Shown: positions 1 through 12,705, counted from the first letter of the stretch. The stretch: DNA of 64,000 nt from Flexivirga meconopsidis (GCF_026162425.1 NZ_JAOBQJ010000005.1:310001-374000), one strand, 5' to 3'. Program-made: numbers and translations. Notes: a model not told the origin generated them from the sequence alone.

Positions 1-1
1 C

Positions 2-562
2 CGCGAACGGATCCTGGACGCTGCCCGCGAGGCCTTCCTGGCGAGCGGTTACGAACGCACCTCGCTGCGGCGGATCGCCGCGGCAGCCGAGGTCGACGTG
101 GCACTGCTGAGCTACCACTTCGGTTCCAAACAGGGGCTTTTCGCTGCCGCGATGACTCTGCCGATCCGGCCCGGTGACGAGATCGAGAAGGCGCTCGGCG
201 CACCCGTCGAGCAGTGGCCCGAACGGATCCTGCGCACCGTGCTCCGTGTCTGGGACCACCCGCAGGCCGGGCCTGCCGCGGTCCACACCCTGCTTGCCGC
301 CGCCGCGGACCCGGTCGCGCGGCGCGCTCTCGATGAATTCCTGGAGCGGGAACTGCTCGCCCGCATCGAACGGCATCTGGCCGGCCGCGACGCCCGCCAG
401 CGGGCGATGGGCCTGCTCGTGCCGACCGCCGGATTGCTGACGACGCGCTACCTGCTGCGGGTGCCCGCGTACGCCGAGGCGTCGCACGACGAACTCGTGC
501 GCATCGTGGCGCCGTCCCTCGCCATACACCTGCGCGGAGCGCGGGCGGCGTCGCCGGACTGA
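2..562 (+). CDS. TetR/AcrR-family transcriptional regulator (5' end outside window)
   Basis: The frame is already open at the left edge, so the start codon lies upstream. The visible 186 residues begin in the N-terminal helix-turn-helix: RERILDAAREAF, then LRRIAAAAEV, then LLSYHFGSKQGLF, which is the recognition-helix signature of TetR proteins. The rest is a helical ligand-binding and dimerisation domain whose ligand cannot be read from sequence. The gene stops at TGA 560-562. An ABC exporter pair starts 91 bp downstream on the same strand, so a local repressor of that exporter is a reasonable inference. No operator is visible because its own promoter is outside the window. Confidence 0.9.
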   Translation, partial: RERILDAAREAFLASGYERTSLRRIAAAAEVDVALLSYHFGSKQGLFAAAMTLPIRPGDEIEKALGAPVEQWPERILRTVLRVWDHPQAGPAAVHTLLAAAADPVARRALDEFLERELLARIERHLAGRDARQRAMGLLVPTAGLLTTRYLLRVPAYAEASHDELVRIVAPSLAIHLRGARAASPD

Positions 563-653
563 GCCACGTCGCCGCCGCGTACGACTGCGGTCGCAGACAA
601 GAGGCGACCCGCGGGCGATCCACGGGTAGCGACGGTGCCGCGACGGTGGTGGC

Positions 654-1382
654 ATGACACAACAACTGCACTCACTCACTCCCCCGCCGACGGCCGACCG
701 CACGCTGCTCGGGGACCGGCTGGTGAAGCGCTACGCGCCGTCGGTCCAGGACAGTCCGCCCGCGCTCGCCGGGGTCTCGCTGGCTGTCGCGCCCGGTGAG
801 TCCGTCGCCGTCATGGGTCCGTCGGGCTCCGGCAAGACGACCCTGCTGCACGTGCTGGCCGGAATCGTCCGACCCGACGAGGGGGACGTCGTGTGGAACG
901 GCAACAGCCTGCGCGGCGCCTCCGACGCCACTCGAACCACGTTGCGGCGCAGCGAATTCGGCTTCGTCTTCCAGTCCGGTCAGCTGATCCCGGAGCTGCC
1001 CGCGATCGAGAACGTCGCGCTGCCCCTACTGCTCGGCGGCACCGACCGCCGGCAGGCCGAAGCGCGCGCGGCCGCGCTCTTCGCACCTCTCGGACTGGGC
1101 GGCCTGGAGCGACGCCGACCGGGCGAGCTGTCCGGCGGCCAGGCGCAACGGGTGGCGATCGCCCGCGCGCTCGTCGGCACGCCGGGAGTCGTCTTCGCCG
1201 ACGAGCCGACCGGGGCGCTCGACCAGCACACCAGCGGCGAGGTGATGCACCACCTGACCGGACTGAGCCGCCACCTGGGGGCGTCCCTGCTGATCGTGAC
1301 CCACGACGCGAACGTCGCCGGCTGGTGCGACCGCACGCTGCATATGCAGGACGGCCGCATCGTCGGGGAGGCGCGCCGATGA
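654..1382 (+). CDS. ABC transporter ATP-binding protein (MacB/LolD type)
   Basis: A 242-residue nucleotide-binding subunit that should power the permease encoded immediately downstream. Walker A GPSGSGKTT is near residues 55-63, the signature LSGGQ near 159-163, and Walker B with the catalytic pair ADEPTGALD near 182-190. The QSGQLIPELPAIENVALPLL stretch (Q-loop) is typical of the MacB/LolD/FtsE subgroup. The ATG at 654 follows a purine-poor leader, so the ribosome site is weak. The stop overlaps the permease start by 4 bp (ATGA), so the two are translationally coupled. The substrate is unknown. Actinobacterial pairs of this kind next to a TetR gene often export drugs, peptides or lipids. Confidence 0.92.
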   Translation: MTQQLHSLTPPPTADRTLLGDRLVKRYAPSVQDSPPALAGVSLAVAPGESVAVMGPSGSGKTTLLHVLAGIVRPDEGDVVWNGNSLRGASDATRTTLRRSEFGFVFQSGQLIPELPAIENVALPLLLGGTDRRQAEARAAALFAPLGLGGLERRRPGELSGGQAQRVAIARALVGTPGVVFADEPTGALDQHTSGEVMHHLTGLSRHLGASLLIVTHDANVAGWCDRTLHMQDGRIVGEARR

Positions 1383-2692
1383 ACGTGCTGCCTGCCCTGC
1401 GCACCGCCCGCCGCATCGAACGCGCCACCGACTCGTCCGGCCGGTTGCCCAACACCCTTGCCATCGTTGCCTTCTCGGTCGCGACGGCTGCCCTGCTCAT
1501 TGCGCTTGCCGGCCTGCACGGCTTCCAGGTGCGCGACGCGACCCACCCGACCGACGTGTCCTACACCTACGTCGGGCTCGCGGCCTGCGCTGCCGGCCTG
1601 CTCGCCGCGCCGGTGCTGACCCTTGGGGGCGTCGCCGCCCGGCTGACCGTCGGTCGCCGCGACCACCGTCTCGCGACGCTGCGCCTCGCGGGCGCCACTC
1701 GCACCCAGGTCGTCGCGATCACGCTCGTGGAGTCCGGACGGCTGGCCCTGCTCGGCTCACTCATCGGCATCGTCCTGTATGCCGGGAGTCTCGTGCCACT
1801 GTCGACCCTCCGTTTCGAGGAACACGCGTTCAGCTACCGCCAACTCGTGGTGCCGCTGTGGTGGTTGCCGCTCGTCGTGCTCGGCGTGACGCTGCTCGCC
1901 GTCGTGTCCGGGGCGATCGGGCTGCGCCGGGTCGCGATCAGTCCGCTGGGCGTGACTGCCCGCCATACGCCTCGAGGGCTGAGCGTGGTCCGGGTGCTAC
2001 TGACGATGGCAGCCGTCGTCGTCTGGGTCGCCATCGGGAGCAGCCTGCAGCAGGCGGGCGTCGCCGTACTCCTGGTCATCGTGACGCTCATGGTCGCGAT
2101 CGCCAACGTGGTCGGGCCGTTCGTGCTCGGTCTGGCCGGGCGACTGATCGCCCGCAATGCGCGGCATGCGCCGACTCTGCTCGCCGCCCGGCGGATCATC
2201 GATGACCCCAAGAACGCCTGGCGCGCGGTCGGATCCATGGGTCTGGCGATCACCGTCGCCGGCGTCGGCGGCTCAATGGGATCGATCGACACCAGCGATA
2301 TGAACCGCACCCAGCAGCTCATTGCCCAGGACATGCGCACCGGCTCGCTCCTCACCGTCGGCATCATCGCGATCGTGGCGGCCACCTCCACCTGTGTCGT
2401 CCAGGCCGCCCGGGTCATCGATCGCCAAAGCGAGCTGCGCGCGCTCGCCCGCAGCGGCGCGCAGGACCGGACCTTGATCGCAGCCGCGCTGCGCGAGACC
2501 TCGCTACCGCTGGCGATCACGGTGGCGTTGTCGGCGGGTTTCACGGTGGTGATGATGGCGCCGTTCGCGCAGTACCTGAACCTGGCGACAGCGGGCTGGA
2601 TCGCGCTCTCGGTGGTCGCGAGCATCGCGCTCATGCTGGGCACCGTGCGGCTGACCCGGCCGCTGATCCGTCAGGCCGTCACAGAGGTATGA
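1379..2692 (+). CDS. ABC transporter permease, FtsX-like
   Basis: A 437-residue integral membrane protein with about ten hydrophobic segments in two FtsX-like halves. The first half has helices near residues 22-45, 60-85, 115-135 and 160-180. The second begins after RRIIDDPKNAWRAV and ends with helices around LLTVGIIAIVAATSTCVV and WIALSVVASIALMLGT. The large extracytoplasmic domain of MacB itself is absent, as in many actinobacterial two-half exporters. I chose the ATG at 1379 because it overlaps the ATPase stop (ATGA). The same frame stays open upstream to about 893, but that part is the shadow of the ATPase. Substrate unknown. Confidence 0.88.
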   Translation: MNVLPALRTARRIERATDSSGRLPNTLAIVAFSVATAALLIALAGLHGFQVRDATHPTDVSYTYVGLAACAAGLLAAPVLTLGGVAARLTVGRRDHRLATLRLAGATRTQVVAITLVESGRLALLGSLIGIVLYAGSLVPLSTLRFEEHAFSYRQLVVPLWWLPLVVLGVTLLAVVSGAIGLRRVAISPLGVTARHTPRGLSVVRVLLTMAAVVVWVAIGSSLQQAGVAVLLVIVTLMVAIANVVGPFVLGLAGRLIARNARHAPTLLAARRIIDDPKNAWRAVGSMGLAITVAGVGGSMGSIDTSDMNRTQQLIAQDMRTGSLLTVGIIAIVAATSTCVVQAARVIDRQSELRALARSGAQDRTLIAAALRETSLPLAITVALSAGFTVVMMAPFAQYLNLATAGWIALSVVASIALMLGTVRLTRPLIRQAVTEV

Positions 2693-2706
2693 CGCCAGCA
2701 CCAGGT

Positions 2707-2724
2707 GTTCACCGGTTCTTCAAC
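2707..2724 (+). promoter_or_regulatory. Candidate PHO box (PhoP direct repeat) before the alkaline phosphatase
   Basis: GTTCACC at 2707-2713 is followed after 4 bp by CTTCAAC at 2718-2724. This matches the 11-bp spaced GTTCACC direct repeat bound by PhoP in streptomycetes, with the second unit degenerate at two positions. It lies about 110 bp upstream of the phosphatase ATG. Seen: the repeat and its spacing. Inferred: PhoP control. Confidence 0.4.
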
Positions 2725-2833
2725 GGGCGGACCCGTCCTCGGCAACTACAGCCGATTGCATCAAGGGTTGGGCCCCGGACCTCAAGGAGTGCATCCCCGA
2801 CCGCACCGCCGGCGCCCGAGTGGAGGGACGAAC

Positions 2834-4231
2834 ATGACTGCAAACAAGCGCATCTCACGTCGCGCGAAGGTCCTCGGCGCAGGCGTCGCGGCAGCCGCGC
2901 TGGTCGGCACCGCGGCGGCGACCGCCAGCCCCCTGGCGAACAACGGGAACGGCCACGGCAAGGGTGGCAAGCAGCCGCGCAACGTCATCCTGCTGATCGG
3001 CGACGGGATGGGCGACTCGGAGATCACTGCCGCCCGCAACTACCAGGTCGGGGCCAACGGGCGCCTTAACCTGGACAGCCTGGCCAGCACCGGCGCCTAC
3101 ACGACGTACTCGCTGCAGAAGGGCACGAACACCCCTGACTACGTGACGGATTCGGCGGCTTCGGGCACCGGTTGGGCGACCGGCACCAAGACCTACAACG
3201 GTGCGATCAGCGTTGACACCAACGGCAAGAAGCAGCCGACGATCCTGGAGAACGCCAAGGCGGCCGGCTTCAACACCGGCGACGTCAGCACCGCGGAGAT
3301 GCAGGACGCCACCCCGGCAGTGCTCGGATCGCACGTCACCAGCCGCGACTGCAAGGGCCCGTCGGCGACCACCGCCAAGTGCCCGACCAACGCGATCGAG
3401 AACGGCGGCGACGGGTCCATCTCGGAGCAGCTGATGCAGACTCGCCCCGACGTGCTGCTGGGCGGCGGACGCAAGTACCTCGAGGAGAAGGTCACCGCCG
3501 GTAAGTACGCCGGTCAGACCGTCCTCGACCAGGGCCGGGCGCAGGGTTACCAGGTCGCGACCACCGCGGCGCAGATGCAGAAGGCCCCGCTGGACAAGCC
3601 CCTGCTCGGCGCCTTCGCCCCGGGCAACATGGATCTGGAGTGGGTGGGCCCGACCCCGACCCGCGAGGGCACCCCTGCGCAGCGCTGCGCGGTGAACGAC
3701 AAGCGCGACGCGGCACAGCCGCACCTGTCCCAGATGGCCGACGTCGCCATCAACCGGCTCGACTCGCTGAGCCGCGACGGCAAGGGCGCCAAGGGTCGCG
3801 GCGGCAGCGACGACAAGGGCTTCTTCCTGCAGATCGAGGGCGCGTCGATCGACAAGCAGGACCACGCGGCCAACCCCTGCGGTCAGATCGGCGAGAACGT
3901 CGAGTTCGACAAGGCCGTCGGCAAGGCACTGGACTACCAGAAGAAGAACCCGAACACGCTCGTGATCGTCACCGGCGACCACGGCCACACCAGCCAGATC
4001 GTCGGCGCCGGCAGCAAGACCGCCGGTTTCACCGCGACCCTGACCACCGCGGACAACGCCCCGATGACGATCAGCTACGCCACCTCCTCGGAGCTGACCG
4101 GCCAGGAGCACACCGGCACGCAGATCCGGGTGGCCGCAAGCGGCCCGGAGGCCTCGCGCGTCGAGGGTGTCACCAACCAGACCGACCTGTTCACCACCAT
4201 GTCGGTGGCGCTCGGTCTGAAGCGCGGCTGA
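2834..4231 (+). CDS. Alkaline phosphatase, PhoA family, exported
   Basis: A secreted phosphomonoesterase that should release phosphate from organic phosphates outside the cell. I chose the ATG at 2834 because GGAGGG lies just upstream and it gives a clean signal peptide: KRISRR followed by an Ala/Val-rich segment ending near TASP. An ATG-like start 129 bp upstream is in frame but has no ribosome site. The 465-residue product has the metal-ligand motif IGDGMGDSE, the nucleophile motif TDSAASG (Ser107), [11 protein letters not shown], the zinc motif TGDHGHT and EHTG near the C-terminus, all expected for the E. coli PhoA superfamily. A PHO-box-like repeat lies upstream and a strong terminator follows. 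Confidence 0.93.
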   Translation: MTANKRISRRAKVLGAGVAAAALVGTAAATASPLANNGNGHGKGGKQPRNVILLIGDGMGDSEITAARNYQVGANGRLNLDSLASTGAYTTYSLQKGTNTPDYVTDSAASGTGWATGTKTYNGAISVDTNGKKQPTILENAKAAGFNTGDVSTAEMQDATPAVLGSHVTSRDCKGPSATTAKCPTNAIENGGDGSISEQLMQTRPDVLLGGGRKYLEEKVTAGKYAGQTVLDQGRAQGYQVATTAAQMQKAPLDKPLLGAFAPGNMDLEWVGPTPTREGTPAQRCAVNDKRDAAQPHLSQMADVAINRLDSLSRDGKGAKGRGGSDDKGFFLQIEGASIDKQDHAANPCGQIGENVEFDKAVGKALDYQKKNPNTLVIVTGDHGHTSQIVGAGSKTAGFTATLTTADNAPMTISYATSSELTGQEHTGTQIRVAASGPEASRVEGVTNQTDLFTTMSVALGLKRG

Positions 4232-4251
4232 CCCTGACAGCAGGTATGACG

Positions 4252-4282
4252 CGAGGCGGCGCCCGGATCGGGCGCCGCCTCG
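4252..4282. terminator. Bidirectional intrinsic terminator between convergent genes
   Basis: A perfect 14-bp stem (4252-4265 with 4269-4282) closes a 3-nt loop. It sits in the 56-bp gap between the stops of the alkaline phosphatase (plus) and the radical SAM gene (minus). No long T-run follows on either side, which is common in high-GC actinobacteria. Confidence 0.75.
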
Positions 4283-4287
4283 TCTCG

Positions 4288-6243
<1,956 letters not shown>

Positions 6244-6318
6244 GCTTCCCAGGGTATGGCGCGGCGCGCGTCCGGGCGAAATTCTGGGCCCGGTCGCCTA
6301 CCGCGGCCCCCGCACCCC

Positions 6319-6403
6319 CGCAAAACTCACCGAAAAGGTGCGCGACGCGCCGTACGCGTCCGGATTCTCGGCGTGTCAGCCACCTATTCGGTGAGTTTCG
6401 CTG
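6319..6403. repeat. Long imperfect palindrome, copy 1 of 2
   Basis: Outer arms 6320-6340 and 6381-6401 pair over 21 bp with two mismatches (core AAACTCACCGAA / TTCGGTGAGTTT). An inner imperfect stem (GCGACGCGCCG against CGGCGTGTCAG) continues it, giving a hairpin of about 82 nt. A near-identical copy lies 28 bp downstream. It sits in the 337-bp gap between the acyl-CoA synthetase stop and the radical SAM start. It could be a terminator, an mRNA-stabilising element or an intergenic mobile palindrome. Confidence 0.8.
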
Positions 6404-6431
6404 ATCGGTGCTCGACGCGCGCCCGGCACCC

Positions 6432-6517
6432 CGCAAAACTCACCGAAAAGGTGCGCGACGCGCCGTACCCGATGCGGACTCTCGGCGTGTCAGCCACCTA
6501 TTCGGTGAGTTTCGCTG
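6432..6517. repeat. Long imperfect palindrome, copy 2 of 2
   Basis: Arms 6433-6453 and 6495-6515 are identical to those of copy 1. The loop-side bases differ and are one base longer. The conserved arms with a diverged centre suggest that the stem, not the loop, is maintained. The rest of the gap (6244-6318 and 6518-6580) holds nothing I recognise. Confidence 0.8.
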
Positions 6518-6580
6518 GTCGGGTCGGGGCGTGCCGAGTTGTGCGTGCCGGGGCCTGGGGTTGCGCGGGCGGAGAGCGGG

Positions 6581-8413
<1,833 letters not shown>

Positions 8414-8433
8414 AGCTCCGGACTCTACCGACC

Positions 8434-9591
8434 TCAGGTCAGTCGCCGCAGGCTGCTCAGGTGCACGTTGCCGAGCAGGCCGATGCCGAGCCAGCAGGCG
8501 AACATGCTGGACCCGCCATACGACACGAACGGCAGCGGCAGGCCGGTGACCGGCAGCAGCCCAAGGTTCATGCCGACGTTCTGCAGGATCTGGAAGAGGA
8601 ACCACACCGCGACCCCGACCGCGACCAGCCGGCCGAAGGAGTCGCGGGTGCGCCGGGCGATCAACAGCGCTCGTATGACGAGGAATCCGAGCAGCAGCAC
8701 GATGCCGGCCGCACCGACGAAGCCGAGCTCCTCGCCCGCGACCGAGAAGATGAAGTCGGTCTGCTGGAACGGGATGAACCCGCCCTGGGTCTGCCGGCCG
8801 TGGAACAGGCCCTCTCCGGTCCAGCCGCCCGACCCGACGGCGATCTTGACCTGTTGCACCTGGTAGCCGATGCCGGTCGGGTCGACCGACGGGTCGGCGA
8901 AGGCGGTCAGCCGGTTGCGCTGGTAGGCGCTCAGGATCGGCGTCGTCAGCGCGGCGGTGACGGCCCCCGCGAGCCCCGTCGCGAAGCCGAACAGCCACCA
9001 GCGCGATGCGCCGCTCACCGCGATGACGCCGATCCCCATGAAGACCAGGACGGTCGCCGAACCGAGGTCGGGCTGCGCCAGCACCAATAGGACGGGTATG
9101 CCGAGCACGACCGCCGCGACCGCGACGTCCCGCGCCGGCGGCGGTGCGTCCCGCTCGCCGCGTTCGGCGAGGATCATCGCCAGCCCGACGCAGAGCGCGA
9201 CCTTGGCGAATTCGGCCGGCTGGATGGAGAACCCGGGCACCTGGATCCACGACCGTGACCCGTTGATGGTGGAGCCGAGCGGTGACAGCACGAGCAGCAG
9301 GCCGACGAGCGAAGCGACATACACCCACGGCGCGAAGGCGCGGATCGCCCGGAAGTCGATGCGCATCACGACCGCGGCCAGCGCCATACCGACGCCCAGG
9401 TTGAACAGGTGCCGGATCAGGTATGCCGAGCCGTCCGCGTGCCTCGTCGCCGACCAGACGAGCAGGGCCCCGATGACCGACAGCGCGAATGCGGCGACCA
9501 CCAGCCCCCAGTCGGTGCGCGCCAGCGGCAGTTGCCGGTGGTCAGCGGCCGCGAGCGGTCGGCGTCCGGTCAGCTGCGTCACGCCCGCCAT
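8434..9591 (-). CDS. rodA: Rod-shape-determining peptidoglycan glycosyltransferase RodA (SEDS family)
   Basis: A 385-residue polytopic membrane protein with about ten transmembrane helices. SEDS landmarks are present: GSTINGSRSWIQVPGFSIQP, LAQPDLGSATV, the QGGFIPFQQTDFIFSV segment, and the terminal VTGLPLPFVSYGGSS motif. SEDS proteins polymerise lipid II into glycan strands together with a class B penicillin-binding protein. No such partner is adjacent here, whereas in many actinobacteria rodA/ftsW sits next to pbpA. The RodA rather than FtsW assignment rests on the PAEFAK and GFIPFQQTDFIF wording. It lies 12 bp after the LLM oxidoreductase stop and 20 bp before the acyl-CoA ligase. Confidence 0.88.
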   Translation of the reverse strand: MAGVTQLTGRRPLAAADHRQLPLARTDWGLVVAAFALSVIGALLVWSATRHADGSAYLIRHLFNLGVGMALAAVVMRIDFRAIRAFAPWVYVASLVGLLLVLSPLGSTINGSRSWIQVPGFSIQPAEFAKVALCVGLAMILAERGERDAPPPARDVAVAAVVLGIPVLLVLAQPDLGSATVLVFMGIGVIAVSGASRWWLFGFATGLAGAVTAALTTPILSAYQRNRLTAFADPSVDPTGIGYQVQQVKIAVGSGGWTGEGLFHGRQTQGGFIPFQQTDFIFSVAGEELGFVGAAGIVLLLGFLVIRALLIARRTRDSFGRLVAVGVAVWFLFQILQNVGMNLGLLPVTGLPLPFVSYGGSSMFACWLGIGLLGNVHLSSLRRLT

Positions 9592-9603
9592 CGTGCCGCA
9601 CGG

Positions 9604-10422
9604 TCAGTGGATTCGTTGGGCAACTTCCTCCAGTGCCGGCCACGGATCGTCGCCGAGTGCCTGCACCGCGACGTGGTCGGCGCCGGCGTCGAGGTGTGCC
9701 TGCACGCCGGCTGCGATCGTCTCCCCGTCGCCGTGCAGCACGAGAGCGTCAACCACCCGGTCACTGCCGGGTCGCTCCACGTCGGTGTCCTCGAAGCCGA
9801 GCCGCCTCAGGTTGGCGACGTAGTTTCGCAGTCCGAGGTAGTGGTCGACGATGTCCCGGCCGGCGCGGCGGCCTGCGTCGACGTCCGCCTCGAGCACGAT
9901 CTTTTGTTCCGGTGCGAGCAGCACGTCGTCGCCGAGGATCCCTCGCGCCTGCCGGGTGTGCTCCGGTGTCGTCAGGTAGGGGTGTGCCCCAGCCGTGCGA
10001 TCGGCTGCGAGCCGCAGCACCTTCGGGCCGAGTGCCGCCAGGACTGTCCTGTCCTTCGACACCCCGGCCTCCTGCAGGCCGTCGAGGTAGTCGACGAGCG
10101 CGGCGTACGGCGTGCGGTAGTCGCTGGTCGCCTCACGGTGACCTGCACCGATGCCGAGGACGAACCGGCCGGGGTGAGCGCCCTCGATGCGGTGGAACGC
10201 CCGGGCAGCCGACTCGGGGGTGTCCTGCCAGATGTTCAGGATGCCGGTCGCGACGGTGAGCTCCTTTGTCGCTGCCAGAAGTTCGTCGACAATGCCGAGG
10301 TCGCCCCCAGGCGAACCACCGAGCCAGAGCGTGCCGTAACCGAGGCGCTCAGCTCGCTGCGCGAAGTCGGCGTCCAGTTGCGCGGCGTTCCGCCAGATCC
10401 CCAAAGGGCCGAGAGTCGTCAT
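9604..10422 (-). CDS. LLM-class F420-dependent oxidoreductase, TIGR03620-like
   Basis: A 272-residue luciferase-like TIM-barrel protein of the bacterial-luciferase/F420 oxidoreductase superfamily. Visible blocks are GYGTLWLGGSPGGDLGIVDE, VATGILNIW, HPGRFVLGIGAGHRE and LAALGPKVLRLAADRTAGAH, which follow the order of the actinobacterial TIGR03620 subgroup. Cofactor F420 and hydride transfer are known for the family. The substrate is unknown. The start ATG at 10422 lies 42 bp after the ribF stop, so cotranscription from ribF is possible. That would place a flavin/deazaflavin enzyme beside a flavin-making enzyme, although the pairing may be coincidental. Confidence 0.85.
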   Translation of the reverse strand: MTTLGPLGIWRNAAQLDADFAQRAERLGYGTLWLGGSPGGDLGIVDELLAATKELTVATGILNIWQDTPESAARAFHRIEGAHPGRFVLGIGAGHREATSDYRTPYAALVDYLDGLQEAGVSKDRTVLAALGPKVLRLAADRTAGAHPYLTTPEHTRQARGILGDDVLLAPEQKIVLEADVDAGRRAGRDIVDHYLGLRNYVANLRRLGFEDTDVERPGSDRVVDALVLHGDGETIAAGVQAHLDAGADHVAVQALGDDPWPALEEVAQRIH

Positions 10423-10464
10423 GCTGGTGCGAACGCGGTGCGGGTGGTCCGGCTTCCCGAAAAC

Positions 10465-11412
10465 TCAGCGCAGCAGGTCGCGGGCGGCGTCGACGTCGCG
10501 AGTCATCTGGTCGATCAGGGCGTCGATCGAGTCGAACTTGGTGTTGCCGCGCAACCGCTTCACGAACTGCACGCGCACGGTCTCGCCGTAGAGGTCGAGG
10601 TCGTCGCGGTCCAGCACATAGGCCTCGACGGTCCGCTGCGGCACGTCGTCGAAGGTCGGGTTGGTGCCGACCGAGATCGCGGCCGGCATCCGGTGCTCGG
10701 GGTCCGCCGTCGGGAGCGACTCGCGGACGAGCCAGCCGGCATACACGCCGTCGGCGGGCACCATGCCTTCCGATTCCGGGCTGAGGTTCGCGGTGGGGAA
10801 GCCGAGCTCGCGGCCGCGCTGCAGGCCCAGGACGACCTCACCGCGCACCTCGTGCGGCCGGCCGAGGACGGTGGCCGCCCGCTCGGCGTCGCCGTCGGTG
10901 AGCGCCGACCGCACCTCGGTCGACGAGAGCCGGTGGCCCTCCCCCACATCGGCGAGCACCCGCACGTCGAAGCCGAACTTCGCGCCGAGCTCCCGTAGCG
11001 TGTCGACGTCGCCGGAGTTGTTCACCCCGAAGCGGGTGTCGCGGCCGACGACCACGGCGTCGGCGCGCAGACCGTCGACGAAGAACTCGCGGACGAACTC
11101 TTCGGGGGTCAGGGCCGCGAGCTCCTTGGTGAACGGCAGCACCAGGACCGCGTCCAGACCGGTCGCGTCGAGCAGCTCGAGGCGCTCGGCGGACGAGGAG
11201 ATCAGCGTGGGCGCGCGGTCCGGGAAGAGCACCTTCAGCGGGTGCGGCTCGAAGGTGACCGCGACCGACCGGGCGTCGCGCTCGCGGGCGAGCTCCACGA
11301 CGCTGGCCAACAGGGCGGCATGTCCACGATGCACACCGTCGAAATTGCCGATGGTGACCACGCTTTCGCCGAAGTCGGCGGGCAGGTCGGTCAGCTTCGT
11401 CGCACGCAGCAC
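10465..11412 (-). CDS. ribF: Bifunctional riboflavin kinase / FAD synthetase
   Basis: A 315-residue enzyme that phosphorylates riboflavin to FMN and adenylylates FMN to FAD. The N-terminal nucleotidyltransferase has TIGNFDGVHRGH (residues 20-31) and a later STEVRSAL motif. The C-terminal riboflavin kinase domain has GRPHEVRGEVVLG and the GFPTANL motif. Length and order match the family. The start is GTG at 11412. ribF usually follows truB directly in actinobacteria; here a nickel permease and a secreted protein (about 2 kb) separate them. No FMN riboswitch is visible upstream. Confidence 0.95.
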   Translation of the reverse strand: MLRATKLTDLPADFGESVVTIGNFDGVHRGHAALLASVVELARERDARSVAVTFEPHPLKVLFPDRAPTLISSSAERLELLDATGLDAVLVLPFTKELAALTPEEFVREFFVDGLRADAVVVGRDTRFGVNNSGDVDTLRELGAKFGFDVRVLADVGEGHRLSSTEVRSALTDGDAERAATVLGRPHEVRGEVVLGLQRGRELGFPTANLSPESEGMVPADGVYAGWLVRESLPTADPEHRMPAAISVGTNPTFDDVPQRTVEAYVLDRDDLDLYGETVRVQFVKRLRGNTKFDSIDALIDQMTRDVDAARDLLR

Positions 11413-11461
11413 GGGCGCAACTGTAGTGCGCGGGGTAGGCCGGCACGATCGGCCGGTCGGC

Positions 11462-12589
11462 TCAACCGGTTGGCAGTTCCTTCTCGGACAGCCCGAGAAG
11501 GCGCCACGCCGCGAGCGCGATCACCCAGGTGGCCACGAACACCCCGACGATGACGAAGCCGACGCCGTCCAGATTGATCGATCCGATCGCCGCGACCGGG
11601 CCGGACTCCCACGAGAACCGGTCGGACAACACGCTGCACAGCTCGATCGTGCCGATCACCAGCGCCACGAAGACCGACAGTGCGGTGACCGTGGCGTTGT
11701 AGTAAAGACGGCGCAGCGGCTTGGCGAATGCCCAGCGATATGCCTTGGCCATGAAAACGCCGTCCGCCGCGTCGAGCAGGCTCATGCCGGCGGCGAACAG
11801 GATCGGCAGGGTCAATATCGCGTACCACGGCAGCGCGAAGGCGGCAGCGCCGCCGGCGAGCACCAGCAGGCTGACCTCGGTGGCGGTGTCGAAGCCGAGC
11901 CCGAAGAGGAAACCGATCGGATACATGTTCCACGGCTTGGTGACCGACTTGGTCAGGCCGCCGAGGAAGCGGTTGATGAAGCCGCGCGAGTTGAGGTGGT
12001 GCTCCAGCGCCGCCTCGTCGAACTCGCCGCGATTGGCGCGCCGCCATACCTGCACGATGCCGATCAGCGCCATCAGGTTGAGGATGCCGATAATCCAGAG
12101 GAACGTGCCGGACACGGTGACGCCGACGACGCCGGTGATGTCGTGCAGCGTGGAGTTGTCGTCCTCCACCGAGCCGGCGAGCGCCTTCATGCCGAGGGCG
12201 AGCAGGAAGCACAGCCCGAACACCACGCTGGAGTGACCGAGCGAGAACCAGAACCCGACCGACATCGGGCGGCGGCCGTCGGTGAGCAGTTTGCGGGTGG
12301 TGTTGTCGATCGCGGCGATGTGGTCGGCGTCGAACGCGTGCCGCATGCCGAGGGTGTATGCCGTGACGCCCAGCCCGATGCCGAACACCTGGGCATGGCC
12401 GGCGTCGCTGCCGAGTTTGAAGTGCTGCGGCTCGACCAGGAAGAACAGCGAGCCCCAGCCGACCACGTGCAGCGCGAGGATGAACAAGGCCATCCCGAAC
12501 ACCGAACGGCGTTCTGCCGGCGTGAAATCGGCGACGAACGCGCGCGCCTTGGCGGCGGCTCCGGAGCTCGGTGCGGTGACGGTCGCCAT
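11462..12589 (-). CDS. NiCoT-family nickel/cobalt permease (HoxN/NixA type)
   Basis: A 375-residue secondary transporter for Ni2+ or Co2+. The family signature HAFDADHIAAIDN (H84, D89, H90) is intact. Further NiCoT blocks are FWFSLGHSSVVF, FLGLGFDTATE-like FLFGLGFDTATEVSLL, and LFAAGMSLLDAADGVFM. Eight hydrophobic segments fit the family. I chose the ATG at 12589. A longer in-frame start 39 bp upstream exists, but neither has a clear ribosome site, and TATGCT about 8 bases before the ATG suggests a leaderless message. No nickel enzyme (urease, hydrogenase) or cobalamin operon is in the window, so the metal cannot be decided. A terminator of the upstream secreted-protein gene precedes it. Confidence 0.93.
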   Translation of the reverse strand: MATVTAPSSGAAAKARAFVADFTPAERRSVFGMALFILALHVVGWGSLFFLVEPQHFKLGSDAGHAQVFGIGLGVTAYTLGMRHAFDADHIAAIDNTTRKLLTDGRRPMSVGFWFSLGHSSVVFGLCFLLALGMKALAGSVEDDNSTLHDITGVVGVTVSGTFLWIIGILNLMALIGIVQVWRRANRGEFDEAALEHHLNSRGFINRFLGGLTKSVTKPWNMYPIGFLFGLGFDTATEVSLLVLAGGAAAFALPWYAILTLPILFAAGMSLLDAADGVFMAKAYRWAFAKPLRRLYYNATVTALSVFVALVIGTIELCSVLSDRFSWESGPVAAIGSINLDGVGFVIVGVFVATWVIALAAWRLLGLSEKELPTG

Positions 12590-12652
12590 AAATATGGAGC
12601 ATAGCGATAGGACGCGACTGCGTCGCATCTACCGGACGGTCCGAACGCGAAA

Positions 12653-12683
12653 CGCCCGACCGGCGCAGGTGGCCGGTCGGGCG
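12653..12683 (-). terminator. Intrinsic terminator after the secreted protein gene
   Basis: A perfect 12-bp stem (12653-12664 with 12672-12683) with a 7-nt loop starts 22 bases past the minus-strand stop at 12706. On the minus strand the hairpin is followed by TTTCGCGTT, a weak T-tract. It separates the secreted protein from the nickel permease. Confidence 0.7.
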
Positions 12684-12705
12684 GGTCGGGTGTGAAGCGG
12701 CGCGA

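Noticed and set aside
10413-11500. FMN riboswitch before ribF
   Set aside because: The gap upstream of ribF is short and lacks the conserved FMN aptamer sequence blocks.
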